From positions 1 to 64,000 of the forward strand of contig NZ_JAUMXC010000006.1 of the NCBI RefSeq assembly GCF_030529325.1: DNA of 64,000 nucleotides, read 5' to 3'. Under the pieces are notes generated by a model that saw nothing but the letters and a program-made list of their open reading frames with translations, ran no database searches and was not told the DNA's origin. Position 1 is the first letter of the stretch. Each line of letters begins with the position of its first letter. The position numbers and the translations under genes are program-made. Source of the stretch: Porphyromonas sp. (GTDB lineage Bacteria > Bacteroidota > Bacteroidia > Bacteroidales > Porphyromonadaceae). This document shows positions 26,370-35,447 of this stretch, piece after piece.

Positions 26370-26702
26370 AATTCTCTATTTTACCTTTCCGTATTTAGAT
26401 ACTGTATACATTTATTATTGAACGATATCTGATTCTGCACTCTGAAGCCTATTTTGACAACAGAGTATGGAGAAATAATTCGTAACAAAGTTAAATATTT
26501 TAACAGAAAAAGTTCCAAATCACACATACAAGTCCACCACTTCCGCATAAAAGTGTATAGAATACTAATAAAGTCCCTCATAAAAATGTAGAAAACGATG
26601 ATAAAGTCCCTCATAAAAGTTTGAATTAAGAAACAAAAGAATCTTAGTGAAATTATTCAGGTCTTCGGTGTGAACTCATATATCCAAAATAAGAAGAAGT
26701 AG
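26370..26702. other. AT-rich intergenic region with short tandem repeats
   Basis: No credible gene. Two near-identical AAGTCCCTCATAAAA copies at 26571 and 26604 (33-bp period) and a third weaker copy at about 26531 explain the reading frame seen on the minus strand, which I do not accept as a gene. Confidence 0.5.
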
Positions 26703-26780
26703 AAGGGTCGAAATTAAGTTGTCTAACTTGATGAATGAAGATGTCTAACTTGAAGTCTCAAGGTAGGCATCTTTTTTTTT
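26703..26780 (-). repeat. Hairpin-brick element, copy 3
   Basis: Inverted orientation: it starts GAAGGGTCGAAATTAAG, has two GTCT-loop units and a third unit of the GGTAGGC type, and ends in ten T. It directly abuts the DnaA-box cluster. Confidence 0.82.
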
Positions 26781-26789
26781 CGCACATGT

Positions 26790-27240
26790 ATATATGTGGA
26801 TAAGTAGGGATAAAACTGTGAATAGGTTGTGGAAAACTTGTGGAAAAATAAGTGTTAAAATATTTGGTATAATGAAGGCTCATTTGATATATAATCTTTG
26901 TTGATCTGACCAAAAAATAAGGGGAAAAGTTATCCAAAAGTTACTATCATAGTTATCCACATAAAAGATCCGGAAATTAACATTCAGTTAGCTCTTCACA
27001 GGATAAATTATGGTTATCCACAGTATGGATTATCTCTTTGTTTTAATGTAATATAGACTGTGGATAATGCTGTGGATGAATGTGGATAGACAATATGCTG
27101 CAAGAGCTAATGTATTTTGTCCACAATCTCTTTCCACAATACTCACAACTATTATCATCTTATATTTACGAGTTATTTTTTTTAGATCAACCCCTTTCTC
27201 CACAGCCTCCGAAAAGTAGTTACTACCATATAAATATAAA
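26790..27240. other. oriC: Candidate chromosomal replication origin (DnaA-box cluster)
   Basis: Four perfect DnaA boxes (TTATCCACA or its complement) at 26795-26803, 26953-26961, 27014-27022 and 27059-27067. Near-matches lie at 26817, 26828, 26839, 26930, 27071, 27081, 27117 and 27130. A gene-free AT-rich stretch (27140-27240) could be the unwinding element. A parS-like site lies 12.5 kb away. Against it, genes on both sides mostly point toward this region, the reverse of the usual bias, and dnaA is not in the window. DnaA-rich non-origin sites also exist. Confidence 0.6.
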
Positions 27241-27299
27241 GATGATGAAAAGTGTGGAAAAAGCTAAAGTAATTGTCCCTCAGACTACAAAATAATGGT

Positions 27300-27307
27300 T
27301 ACATTTG
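27300..27307 (+). promoter_or_regulatory. pta promoter -7 element
   Basis: TACATTTG. The nearest TTG (27273-27275) is 24 bp upstream, slightly beyond the usual spacing. Transcription from about 27313 excludes the upstream ATG 27295 and supports ATG 27343. Confidence 0.55.
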
Positions 27308-27342
27308 TGCAAGAATTCAATTTAACTTCCAATACATCATTT

Positions 27343-28350
27343 ATGAAACTACTTGAAGATATCATCAAGAGAGCTCAGAACAACCCTATGCGTATAGTGT
27401 TGCCTGAGGGTACAGAAGAGCGTACACTACAAGCTGCAGATCGTTTGCTTGCCAATAAAGTGGTCAAGGTCATCCTCATCGGTGATCCTGCTGAAATCAA
27501 GGCAAAGGCTGCAGATCTTGGCCTTAAGCACATCGAAGAGGCTACTCTGCTATGTCCTAAGACCAACGAAAAGAAGGATGTATATGCCAATCTCCTTTTC
27601 GAACTTCGTAAGAGCAAGGGTATGACTATCGAAGAGGCTACAAAGAAGGCTGAAGATCCTCTATACCTCGCTTGTCTCATGATCAAGAACGGTGATGCTG
27701 ATGGTGAAGTGGCAGGTGCACTCAATACCACGGGTAATGTCCTCCGTCCTGCACTCCAGATCGTCAAGACTGCTCCGGGCATGAAGTGTGTATCGGGTGC
27801 TTTCCTCATGATGGTAAAGGAAAAGGGTTATGGTGAGGATGGTCTTCTTATCTTCTCTGACTGTGCTGTGATACCTCAACCTACTGCAGAGGAGCTTGCA
27901 CAGATCGCTGTGGCTTCGGCTCAGACAGCTAAAGCCATCGGCGGTATCGAACCACGTGTGGCTATGCTCAGCTTCTCTACAAAGGGTAGTGCGGCTCATG
28001 AGTGTGTGGATAAGGTGGTCGAAGCTACTCGCATAGCTAAGGAAATGGCTCCTGAACTTGCCATAGATGGTGAACTCCAGGCAGATGCTGCTCTCGTAGA
28101 GTCTGTAGCTCGTCAAAAGGCTAAGGACAGTACCGTAGCGGGTAAGGCTAACGTCCTTGTGTTCCCTAACCTTGAAGTGGGAAACATCTCTTACAAACTC
28201 GTTCAACGCCTTGGTGGTGCTGAAGCTGTGGGTCCTATCCTCCAAGGTATGGCGGCTCCTATCAACGACCTCAGCCGTGGTTGCTCTGCTGATGACATCT
28301 ATTATATGGCTGCTGTCACAGCAAATCAGGCTATGGCAGCTAAGAAATAA
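27343..28350 (+). CDS. pta: Phosphate acetyltransferase
   Basis: Converts acetyl-CoA and phosphate to acetyl phosphate in the fermentative acetate pathway. The 335-residue single-domain form has the PTA signature ([17 protein letters not shown] near the start, then [20 protein letters not shown] and the C-terminal [19 protein letters not shown] segment). It starts at [12 protein letters not shown]. Followed after 43 bp by ackA in the standard operon order. Confidence 0.95.
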   Translation: MKLLEDIIKRAQNNPMRIVLPEGTEERTLQAADRLLANKVVKVILIGDPAEIKAKAADLGLKHIEEATLLCPKTNEKKDVYANLLFELRKSKGMTIEEATKKAEDPLYLACLMIKNGDADGEVAGALNTTGNVLRPALQIVKTAPGMKCVSGAFLMMVKEKGYGEDGLLIFSDCAVIPQPTAEELAQIAVASAQTAKAIGGIEPRVAMLSFSTKGSAAHECVDKVVEATRIAKEMAPELAIDGELQADAALVESVARQKAKDSTVAGKANVLVFPNLEVGNISYKLVQRLGGAEAVGPILQGMAAPINDLSRGCSADDIYYMAAVTANQAMAAKK

Positions 28351-28393
28351 TTAACAATCAATTATATATTAAAAAAAAGAACAAAGGGAAATA

Positions 28394-29593
28394 ATGAAGA
28401 TTCTTGTTTTGAACTGTGGTAGTTCCTCAGTTAAGTACAAGCTATACGAGATGCCTACAAAGGACGTATTGGCACAGGGTGTAGTAGAAAAATTGGGACT
28501 AAAAGACTCATTTCTCAAGATGACTTTGCCAAACGGTGAAAAGGTAGTACTTGAAAAAGAAATGCCTGAGCACACCAGCGCAGTAGAGTTCATCCTCGAA
28601 AATCTCACAAGCCCACAGTACGGTTGTATCAAGTCTTTCGACGAGATCAACGCCGTAGGTCACCGTCTCGTGCATGGTGGTGAAGCTTTCAAGGAAAGTG
28701 TCCTCATCACTGACGAAGTGATCGCTAAGGTCAATGAGTGTATCGACCTCGCTCCTCTACACAATCCACCCAACCTCAAGGGTATCGATGCTATCAAGAA
28801 GCTCCTCCCAACCATTCCACAGGTAGGTGTATTCGACACAGCATTCCAACAGTCTATGGAACCACACGCATTTATGTACGCTCTTCCATACCGTGTGTAT
28901 GAGAAGTATGGTGTACGCCGTTATGGTTTCCATGGTACCAGCCACAGATATGTGAGCAAGAGAGCTTGCGAGATCCTTGGTAAGGACTTCAATAACACTC
29001 GTATCATCACTTGCCATATCGGTAACGGTGCATCTATGAACGCTATCAAGAATGGTAAGGTTGTAGATACCACAATGGGTCTCACTCCTACCGAAGGTCT
29101 CATGATGGGTACTCGTTGCGGTGACGTCGATCCGGGAGCTTTGGCTTTCATCATGGGTAAGGAAAACCTCAACGTAGAAGGCTTCAGCAATCTTATCAAC
29201 AAGGAATCAGGTGTATTTGGTGTATCAGGTATCTCATCGGATATGCGTGACATCGAAAACGCTATCGAAGCGGGTAACGAGCGTGCTAAGCTCGCTATGG
29301 ACATGTACAACCACCGTATCAAGAAGTATGTGGGTTCGTTCATGGCTGAACTTGGCGGTTGCGACATCATCATCTTTACAGGTGGTGTGGGCGAAAACCA
29401 AACTTCTACCCGTGAGATCGTATGTGCAGACATGGAGTACTGCGGTATAGAGCTCGATACAGAACTCAACGCTAAGACTCGAGGTAAGGAGATCGTCATC
29501 TCAAAGCCTTCAAGTAAGGTAACAGTGATGATCGTTCCTACCGATGAAGAGTTGATGATAGCTACAGATACACTCGCTCTCGCAGGTAAGTAA
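28394..29593 (+). CDS. ackA: Acetate kinase
   Basis: Makes ATP and acetate from acetyl phosphate. It has the ASKHA fold with the N-terminal LNCGSSSVKYKLYE phosphate loop, RLVHGGE, and the conserved RYGFHGTSHRYVS and FTGGVGEN segments. The 399 residues are full length. With pta it forms the substrate-level phosphorylation route, ending at the terminator at 29621-29662. Confidence 0.97.
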   Translation: MKILVLNCGSSSVKYKLYEMPTKDVLAQGVVEKLGLKDSFLKMTLPNGEKVVLEKEMPEHTSAVEFILENLTSPQYGCIKSFDEINAVGHRLVHGGEAFKESVLITDEVIAKVNECIDLAPLHNPPNLKGIDAIKKLLPTIPQVGVFDTAFQQSMEPHAFMYALPYRVYEKYGVRRYGFHGTSHRYVSKRACEILGKDFNNTRIITCHIGNGASMNAIKNGKVVDTTMGLTPTEGLMMGTRCGDVDPGALAFIMGKENLNVEGFSNLINKESGVFGVSGISSDMRDIENAIEAGNERAKLAMDMYNHRIKKYVGSFMAELGGCDIIIFTGGVGENQTSTREIVCADMEYCGIELDTELNAKTRGKEIVISKPSSKVTVMIVPTDEELMIATDTLALAGK

Positions 29594-29620
29594 TCTCCGG
29601 TAGTATAGATAGTCATTACA

Positions 29621-29662
29621 GACGAGGGTCTACGGTAAGATGCCGTAGATCCTCGTTTTTTT
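29621..29662 (+). terminator. pta-ackA terminator
   Basis: GACGAGGGTCTACGG (29621-29635) pairs with CCGTAGATCCTCGTT (29643-29657), one mismatch, with a seven-T run. Confidence 0.88.
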
Positions 29663-29769
29663 ATTTTCATGCAATACATCTTCGCATAATCCTATGTTAT
29701 TCGGTTGATAATGCTTACCTTGTGATTGTAGTCGATTTGCCTAACTTTCTTAATACTATACCATAACGT

Positions 29770-30228
29770 ATGAGTACCAAGCACATTGTAGACTATCTTT
29801 CGCATGCCGTGGTATTGGGTGTATTGGTCTTCATAGCCATTTATTATCCGAGTATGCTCGAGCAGATACCTGTGCACTACGATATCAACGGAGTGTGCGA
29901 TGCCATGGGGCACAAGAGCAGTATATTTATCGTCGTGGGAATACTTGTGGCGATACACCTTTTTATGGGTTTCCTCAGTGGCAAACCCCACAGATTTTCT
30001 TATCCTTTTACGATCAACGAAGAGCGCAAATATCACGTCTATGCCGCCGGGGCTATGACAGTCAAAGTTCTAAGACTCCCGGTTGTGGGCATATTTGCCT
30101 GTATTACGATTTTCTCCGCTCTTTCGGTGAGAGTTATGTCTCACATCTTTATTCCCTTTATACTCGTTTCTTTGGCGATAATAATCATCTTCGGAGCGCA
30201 TAGGATGAACAAGGCCAACAAGGTTTGA
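29770..30228 (+). CDS. DUF1648-domain membrane protein
   Basis: A 152-residue inner-membrane protein with four predicted helices (about residues 12-28, 52-70, 97-117 and 122-142). The first loop MLEQIPVHYDINGVCDAMGHKS is the DUF1648 signature (P-x-H-x-N-G-D pattern), seen in SdpI-like immunity and signalling proteins. It is monocistronic with a terminator at 30240-30287. No specific role is indicated by its neighbours. Confidence 0.75.
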   Translation: MSTKHIVDYLSHAVVLGVLVFIAIYYPSMLEQIPVHYDINGVCDAMGHKSSIFIVVGILVAIHLFMGFLSGKPHRFSYPFTINEERKYHVYAAGAMTVKVLRLPVVGIFACITIFSALSVRVMSHIFIPFILVSLAIIIIFGAHRMNKANKV

Positions 30229-30239
30229 TATATCGAAAT

Positions 30240-30287
30240 AAAAGCGATGCCTGACGATAAATGTCATACATCGCTTTTATTTTTTTG
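30240..30287 (+). terminator. Terminator after DUF1648 gene
   Basis: AAAAGCGATG pairs with CATCGCTTTT (30269-30278), followed by ATTTTTTT. Confidence 0.82.
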
Positions 30288-30374
30288 CCCGAACAGACGA
30301 TTGTCCGCAGGTGTAGGAGGCAGACTCCGGACACCGACAGACAATCATCAATCCATAGAGAGAATAAACAACCC

Positions 30375-30797
30375 TCAGTCTTGCTTTTCCTCCTTTCTGT
30401 AGAAGATAAGAGATGGTATAAGTATGCCTATACCTCCGAAGAAAAGTACCGAAGAAAGCGTAATCATTTCAAAATTTCTGTACACGAAGGAGACTTCCCA
30501 TATATCATTCATGTTCATGTCGTGATACACATAGTCAAGATAAACTATGAAAAGGGCGATGCCCAATCCAATGCCCATACCGAGGAGCAGTGAAGCTACT
30601 TTGATGGTAGACTTGTTGTTGACAGATCTGTTTCTGTATTTGCTGAGGATGGCATCCCGGAGAGCCTGTGGGTTATCACTTTCGCTGAGTTTGTCTATGA
30701 GTTTGATACGCTCATTGCGACGCACAAATAGTTCGAATATCTTGTAGATGCAGGTGAAGATGATAAAGATGATCGAGATTGCCATTATTTCTTTCAT
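30375..30797 (-). CDS. Membrane protein divergent from an ECF sigma factor
   Basis: A 140-residue protein with an N-terminal helix (residues 3-25), a soluble charged segment (RRNERIKLIDKLSESDNPQALRDAI, only its beginning quoted here: RRNERIKLIDKLSESD), then two more helices (about 66-86 and 112-133). The layout resembles DUF6249 proteins of Bacteroidota, whose function is unknown. It shares a symmetric promoter region with the ECF sigma gene on the other side, so it is a likely member of that sigma factor's regulon. Confidence 0.75.
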   Translation of the reverse strand: MKEIMAISIIFIIFTCIYKIFELFVRRNERIKLIDKLSESDNPQALRDAILSKYRNRSVNNKSTIKVASLLLGMGIGLGIALFIVYLDYVYHDMNMNDIWEVSFVYRNFEMITLSSVLFFGGIGILIPSLIFYRKEEKQD

Positions 30798-30850
30798 GAC
30801 TTTGAAATGTTTATTGGTTAGTACTTGATGTTGTTTACTTTTTACCCTTT

Positions 30851-30938
30851 AGACGCAAAAGGGTGGGGGCGGTTACACTTTTTAGCTTGGAAAAAATTTA
30901 TCTTCGGAAAGTGTAACCGTAAGCGACACTTTGCGTCT
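30851..30938. promoter_or_regulatory. Symmetric divergent ECF promoter region
   Basis: Nested inverted repeats: AGACGCAAA (30851-30859) with TTTGCGTCT (30930-30938), and GGTTACACTTT (30871-30881) with AAAGTGTAACC (30908-30918), each 11 bp apart on both sides. On either strand GTGTAACC then about 15 bp then GCGTCT reads as an ECF-type -35/-10 pair. The right-hand promoter points at the sigma gene (ATG 30960) and the left-hand one at the membrane protein (ATG 30797), so both would be driven by the same sigma factor. Confidence 0.75.
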
Positions 30939-30959
30939 ATATGACAAAGACCGACGATC

Positions 30960-31517
30960 ATGGACAAGACAAACATACTCAGCGATGAGGCTTGTATAGC
31001 GCGTGTGACGGGAGGCGATACCGAGGCCTTCGGTCTGCTCGTTGCCCGCTACAATGACAAGCTCATCCGTATGCTCATGCTCATGGTCGGCGACAGGTGC
31101 AATGCCGAGGATCTTGCACAGGAAGTGATGATCAAGGCATTTACCGGTCTTGACTCCTTTCACGGTCACTGCAGCTTCTCGACCTGGCTTTATCGCATAG
31201 CGTACAACAAGGCTGTCAGCGACATGAGAAAGAAGCGGAATAGATATACCGAAGTTCCTCTGAACGACTCCATACTCCAAGTAGAGGACGATGATGATGA
31301 GACAGAGACGGTCACAGAGTCGCCCGAAACACTCCGGTGGGCTTTGGCACAGCTCGATCCGAAGGATCAGACCCTCTTGTCTCTGTACTATGGAGAGGGA
31401 AAGAGTGTGTCCGAACTAAGTCTCATAGCCGGACAATCTCCCTCAAATATCAAGATAAGGCTCTTTCGCCTGCGTAACAAACTCAAAAAGATCATGTCTG
31501 CTTATGAAGAAAGATAA
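30960..31517 (+). CDS. ECF RNA polymerase sigma factor
   Basis: A 185-residue group 4 sigma factor with region 2 (DRCNAEDLAQEVMIKAF, about residues 45-62, and the WLYRIAYNKA segment of 2.3-2.4), an acidic linker (DDDDETETVTESPE) and region 4 (LDPKDQTLLSLYY, then SVSELSLIAGQSPSNIKIRLFRLR). The gene is probably self-activated from the promoter at 30911-30938. It overlaps the next gene, its likely membrane-bound anti-sigma, by 14 bases. Confidence 0.93.
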   Translation: MDKTNILSDEACIARVTGGDTEAFGLLVARYNDKLIRMLMLMVGDRCNAEDLAQEVMIKAFTGLDSFHGHCSFSTWLYRIAYNKAVSDMRKKRNRYTEVPLNDSILQVEDDDDETETVTESPETLRWALAQLDPKDQTLLSLYYGEGKSVSELSLIAGQSPSNIKIRLFRLRNKLKKIMSAYEER

Positions 31518-31923
31518 ACATATCATCAGACCCCCTCAAGAGTCCCTGCTCAAGGACGAGGGTCTATCCCATCTCTTTGCACAACTGCCTTCCATAGAGC
31601 CATCTTCGACCGATCTCAAATGGTCTGTGATGTCACGTATACGGGAGATAGACAACCGTCGCAAAAAGCGGGAAAAGGTCATCTTTTACCTCTGTATCAG
31701 TCTCGTCATCGTACTTGGGATAGCAGCTTCAGTCTTCGTTATTCATTACCTTTTTTCAGACGCATCGGAGGAGATGAGAGCGGCCTACTCGGGCATGGCA
31801 GAGACTCTCGGCAATCCTATGATATACATAGTGCTGTGCACGATATTTTTCTACCTCAGTATAGACCTTTGGGTCTCGCATAGGTGCAAGTCTCGCAAAT
31901 CGAAAAAAGGATACGACTCATGA
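31504..31923 (+). CDS. Candidate membrane-bound anti-sigma factor
   Basis: A 139-residue protein with a cytoplasmic N-terminal ~55 residues, a membrane helix at about 61-82, a short external loop with DASEEMRAAYSGMAETLG, a second helix (about 106-125) and a basic tail. No zinc-binding anti-sigma motif is visible, so the call rests on overlap with the sigma gene and on topology. Followed by a terminator. Confidence 0.65.
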   Translation: MKKDKHIIRPPQESLLKDEGLSHLFAQLPSIEPSSTDLKWSVMSRIREIDNRRKKREKVIFYLCISLVIVLGIAASVFVIHYLFSDASEEMRAAYSGMAETLGNPMIYIVLCTIFFYLSIDLWVSHRCKSRKSKKGYDS

Positions 31924-31941
31924 GGGTCGTATCCTTTTTTT
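31903..31941 (+). terminator. Terminator of ECF operon
   Basis: AAGGATACGAC pairs with GTCGTATCCTT; flanked by A and T runs, so it may work in both directions. It overlaps the last codons of the upstream gene. Confidence 0.85.
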
Positions 31942-31949
31942 GTGTCTCG

Positions 31950-32034
31950 AAAAGGTTGTCTGACTTGAAACATCAACGTGCCTACCTTGACGCATCAAGA
32001 TGCCTACCTTGATTTTTACCCTTCACTATCTTTC
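31950..32034 (+). repeat. Hairpin-brick element, copy 4
   Basis: A mixed copy. The first unit has GTCTGACTTG; the second and third units are of the GCCTACCTTG type; the 3' end is TTGATTTTTACCCTTC. It lies just after the gene end at 32069 on the other strand. Confidence 0.8.
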
Positions 32035-32068
32035 GATCGGGGGTGCTTGTCATCGGTAGGCGAGTCCC

Positions 32069-33574
32069 TTATTTTTCATGGATTTCCACCTTGTAGAGGA
32101 TATAGTTCCTTATCTTGTCCGCATGGGACAGGGGGATGCTCCGCACGGCGTAGATACCCGCCATGGTATTGACTGTGAGTTTGGCCCTTCCGGTACGTTT
32201 TTGGACAAAGGATTGGGATACCCTGACACTCTCCACTTTTTCGATGGGGATGAAGGTCTTGGTGCGGGCATACTGTCCTCCATAGATGAGTATATGGTGC
32301 GGATCTATGGCTATGGCGCTGTGCTTGTACATCAGATATGAGCCTACAAGTCCTATGGCGGTGACCAATGGGGCAACTACCCATAGTGCCGGTGAAAAAA
32401 GTATCGCCGTAGCTCCCACAACGGGAACGATGAGTACCAAAAACCTGATCAAAAGACTGTACCAAAATATCCCGAATCCCGAATGTGTACGCTCGGCAAG
32501 CAGTACCCCTTTGGCCTTGTACCAGTCGTTTTGCAGACTCTCATGATGTTTCCACCCGAAGAGTATTATACGCTCATTGCCCTTCTTTCCCTCTACCGCA
32601 TCGGACTGTTGGATGTACACACTGGCGATGCCGAGGATGGCTTCGATATAGTTGCTCTTTATGGTAAGAGCCGTGATCTTATCCTTGGTGATGAAGGCCA
32701 TGCGTTTAGTAAAGAGTCCTGCCTCGTAGCGCATCTTGTCCGCTGTCACGGATATCGTCGCTCCGTACTGTCTGACGACGATGAAGCCTATCCATACGAT
32801 GAGAGTGACGATATACGAGAGGGTGAGGGCTATGAGTAGTACGATCCAGTCGCTCTTGCTGTACCAGTCTTGGATCTTGTTGGTCATGTCCTCGATATGT
32901 CGCAGCACAAACTCATTGATTTCGTTGAAGATATAAAAGAGAAACGCAAAGACGATGAGAAGACCTTTGAGAGGGTTCTGCACCGTTGCACCGAGGATGA
33001 GATCCTTGAGTCCGTAGGGGAAGTGGTGGAGCTTTTCGCCCTCGATGATGGGTTCGCCGTCTTCCTTTTTATTGTCGGTAGTGATGTTGATCACGAAGTC
33101 TCCTTCCTCGTTGATCGTGTGCATGAGTCGGGTGAGGTCTTCTTGGTTGAGGAGCAGTTCGATCTCCACATCTTCGGACGCTATGCTGTCGAAGCTGATG
33201 CTCACCATATCCACAAGTCTGTAGAAAAATCCGCTCTTTGTCCTTATGGTGTGGATACGCTCGAGAGGTATGCTCTTCACTTTTTTATTGAAAAATCCAC
33301 TCTTGAGGATGATGCACTGATCAGAGACCTTGAAGTAGGTGGTGAAGTAGGTGATACTCTTGGATATAATACCGAATATCGCAATAGCAAGGATAAAAAG
33401 TCCCAGTCGGAGGAACACCGTTTCCGAGCGGTTTTCCCTGAATAGCACTATCAGAGCGATCGGCCAAAACTTCCACAAAAACATGGCCATACCCCGCATG
33501 CACATCAGCAGGAGTGCATCGGTACCCATACGTGTGTAGGCCTTGAAGTCCTTCGTCTTTTCCGATGACATCAT
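32069..33574 (-). CDS. PH-domain (bPH2/YdbT-like) membrane protein
   Basis: A 501-residue inner-membrane protein. Pairs of membrane helices alternate with three bacterial PH (bPH2, DUF304) domains: about residues 80-165 (SITYFTTYFKVSDQCIIL, SIPLERIHTIRTKSGF), 265-350 and 410-500 (IPIEKVESVRVSQSF). This is the YdbT arrangement. Bacillus YdbT/YdbS are linked to envelope stress and bacteriocin resistance; a similar role here is inference. It starts 3 bp after the stop of the YdbS-like gene. Confidence 0.85.
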   Translation of the reverse strand: MMSSEKTKDFKAYTRMGTDALLLMCMRGMAMFLWKFWPIALIVLFRENRSETVFLRLGLFILAIAIFGIISKSITYFTTYFKVSDQCIILKSGFFNKKVKSIPLERIHTIRTKSGFFYRLVDMVSISFDSIASEDVEIELLLNQEDLTRLMHTINEEGDFVINITTDNKKEDGEPIIEGEKLHHFPYGLKDLILGATVQNPLKGLLIVFAFLFYIFNEINEFVLRHIEDMTNKIQDWYSKSDWIVLLIALTLSYIVTLIVWIGFIVVRQYGATISVTADKMRYEAGLFTKRMAFITKDKITALTIKSNYIEAILGIASVYIQQSDAVEGKKGNERIILFGWKHHESLQNDWYKAKGVLLAERTHSGFGIFWYSLLIRFLVLIVPVVGATAILFSPALWVVAPLVTAIGLVGSYLMYKHSAIAIDPHHILIYGGQYARTKTFIPIEKVESVRVSQSFVQKRTGRAKLTVNTMAGIYAVRSIPLSHADKIRNYILYKVEIHEK

Positions 33575-33577
33575 AGA

Positions 33578-34099
33578 CTAACTTATTTTGCTCATTATCA
33601 TCTCCTTGAGACTCTCTGCCTGTTCGCGCGTGAGTCCTACGATGTTTACCCCGTCCGATGTCTGTGCTGCGGTACGTATGTTGAGACTGTACAACCCTAC
33701 GATACGGAAGATAATATTTTGTGAGACAACGACTTGTTGTATCTTATTGAACGGTATGGTGATCTGTCTGGACAAGATGATACCTCTCTTGTAGGTGAGG
33801 TCTTTGTCTCGCACGGCATAGCCTCTCTTGCTGCATGCCCTTTTGAGCCACGTGAGATTGACGATCAGTGCAACGGCAATGCCCAAGGATATGAATCCAA
33901 AGAGTTTGAGATAGCCGAAGTCCTCAAGTATGAGATAGATAAACCACGAAAGTCCCAGGATCAGCAACCATGTGAGTATGGTCTCGATGATCAGGACGTA
34001 GACAAATGTAGGTTCCAAAGGGTGGTAGCTCTGTTCTTCCGCTTTGGGAAGGGTATTGATGTCTACCTCGAGGTTGTGAAATGTTTCGTTTGTGTGCAT
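33578..34099 (-). CDS. PH-domain (bPH2/YdbS-like) membrane protein
   Basis: A 173-residue partner of the YdbT-like protein. Two membrane helices (about residues 33-55 and 60-80) are followed by one bPH2 domain with AVRDKDLTYKRGIIL and IPFNKIQQVVVSQN. Start MHTNETFHNL at 34099 is preferred over the upstream ATG 34189, which lies inside aroA. It follows aroA by 17 bp and precedes the YdbT-like gene by 3 bp, so the three are probably co-transcribed. Confidence 0.85.
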   Translation of the reverse strand: MHTNETFHNLEVDINTLPKAEEQSYHPLEPTFVYVLIIETILTWLLILGLSWFIYLILEDFGYLKLFGFISLGIAVALIVNLTWLKRACSKRGYAVRDKDLTYKRGIILSRQITIPFNKIQQVVVSQNIIFRIVGLYSLNIRTAAQTSDGVNIVGLTREQAESLKEMIMSKIS

Positions 34100-34116
34100 G
34101 GTTTCAATAGTTGATG

Positions 34117-35433
34117 TCAGTGAGATGGGGTTATGTCGGCAACTTTGGAGAGTTCGTTCCAAAATTTGGGATAACTCTTTGATACACAATCTGTATTGTT
34201 TATATATATCCCTTTGCTCAGGACAGCTCCGGCAACGGCAAAACTCATGGCGATGCGGTGGTCATCGTGACTGTCGATGAGGGTAGGCTGATTGGTTGTA
34301 TTTCTTGGCGTACCCTCGTAGGTAAACGTGGATCGGTCATGAGACACTCCGTCCGAAAAACCGAGAGCTTTGAGACCTGCCGAGACGCTCTCAAAGCGAT
34401 TGCTTTCCTTGAGACTAAGGCTCTCAAGTCCCGTAAAATGCATCGGCATACCCAGCATGGCATAGGTAACGGCCAAGGTGGGAAAAAGATCGGGATGGTG
34501 AGAAAGATCTATGGATGCAGTTTGGGGAACTGCCTGCGGAGCGGTTTTGACTATGCGTATGCCGTCTTCGTCTTCGATGGTGTCTATGCCTAATGGTTTG
34601 AAAAGGGATGCTACGACCTTGTCACCTTGCAAACTGTCGGAAAGGAATAATCCGGGTAATCGGATGGACGGTAGGGTAGGGTGGAGGCATAGGAAGCTGT
34701 ACCAGTAGCCGGCACCGGACCAGTCGAGTTCGACAGCCTTGTCGGGAATTTCTTTGTAGTCCTGAGGATAGACAGTGAGGATATCTTCTTGCCACTCGAC
34801 AGGGACTCCATAGGCAGACATCCGAGCCATGGTAAGGCTGATATAGGGCGTAGAGCCTTCTTTTTTCTGCCTCCTTAGCGATAGACCGCCTTCTACCTTG
34901 GGAGCTATGAGGAGTAGGGCACTCACGTACTGGGAGCTTTCCCAGCCCGTGGTATCGATGATACCTCTGCTCCTTAGTTTCTGTCCCCGGATCTTCAGCG
35001 GAAGGTGCCCATCGGCTTCGATATACGTGATGTCGGCTCCGATATCGCGTAGCGCCGACACCAGAGGAGCTATGGGGCGTCTTTGGACTTGAGGATCACC
35101 TTGGAGGACAAATGTACCCTCGCTGATTGCGAGAAGTGCGGTCATAAGTCGCATCGCTGTCCCTGACTGATGTATGTATATATGTATCGTGTCCTCGGAC
35201 CCTCCTTGTGCCGATCTTCCTTCTCTGACTCTAAGTGTTTTGCAGGCCTGCTTCAGGACTTCGATATCCACACATTCGTTGTTGTCAGAGTCCGGATCAG
35301 CAGGTAGACGGAGGATGCTCCTTATTATTAAATCCCTTGAAAGTAAGCTCTTGGAGGCATTAAGGCTGATTTCACAAGATTTTTGGTTGATATCTTTGAC
35401 CTTAATATGCAATCTTTGCACATTCATTGACAA
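34117..35433 (-). CDS. aroA: 3-phosphoshikimate 1-carboxyvinyltransferase (EPSP synthase)
   Basis: Sixth step of the shikimate pathway. The 438-residue protein has ASKSLLSRDLIIRS (PEP/S3P site; the usual N-x-x-I changed), SGTAMRLMTA, RRPIAPLVSAL, ESSQYVSALLL and the C-terminal DSHDDHRIAMSFAVAG. The usual second half motif order is complete. It lacks the common PGDKS spelling, as in other Bacteroidota. Start ATG 35433 (or 35427, MNVQRLHIKV). Confidence 0.93.
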   Translation of the reverse strand: MSMNVQRLHIKVKDINQKSCEISLNASKSLLSRDLIIRSILRLPADPDSDNNECVDIEVLKQACKTLRVREGRSAQGGSEDTIHIYIHQSGTAMRLMTALLAISEGTFVLQGDPQVQRRPIAPLVSALRDIGADITYIEADGHLPLKIRGQKLRSRGIIDTTGWESSQYVSALLLIAPKVEGGLSLRRQKKEGSTPYISLTMARMSAYGVPVEWQEDILTVYPQDYKEIPDKAVELDWSGAGYWYSFLCLHPTLPSIRLPGLFLSDSLQGDKVVASLFKPLGIDTIEDEDGIRIVKTAPQAVPQTASIDLSHHPDLFPTLAVTYAMLGMPMHFTGLESLSLKESNRFESVSAGLKALGFSDGVSHDRSTFTYEGTPRNTTNQPTLIDSHDDHRIAMSFAVAGAVLSKGIYINNTDCVSKSYPKFWNELSKVADITPSH

Positions 35434-35447
35434 TATTTAGAGATTTA

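Noticed and set aside
26381-26614. 77-codon frame on the minus strand with repeated MRDFI segments
   Set aside because: Produced by a short tandem DNA repeat, not by a conserved protein.
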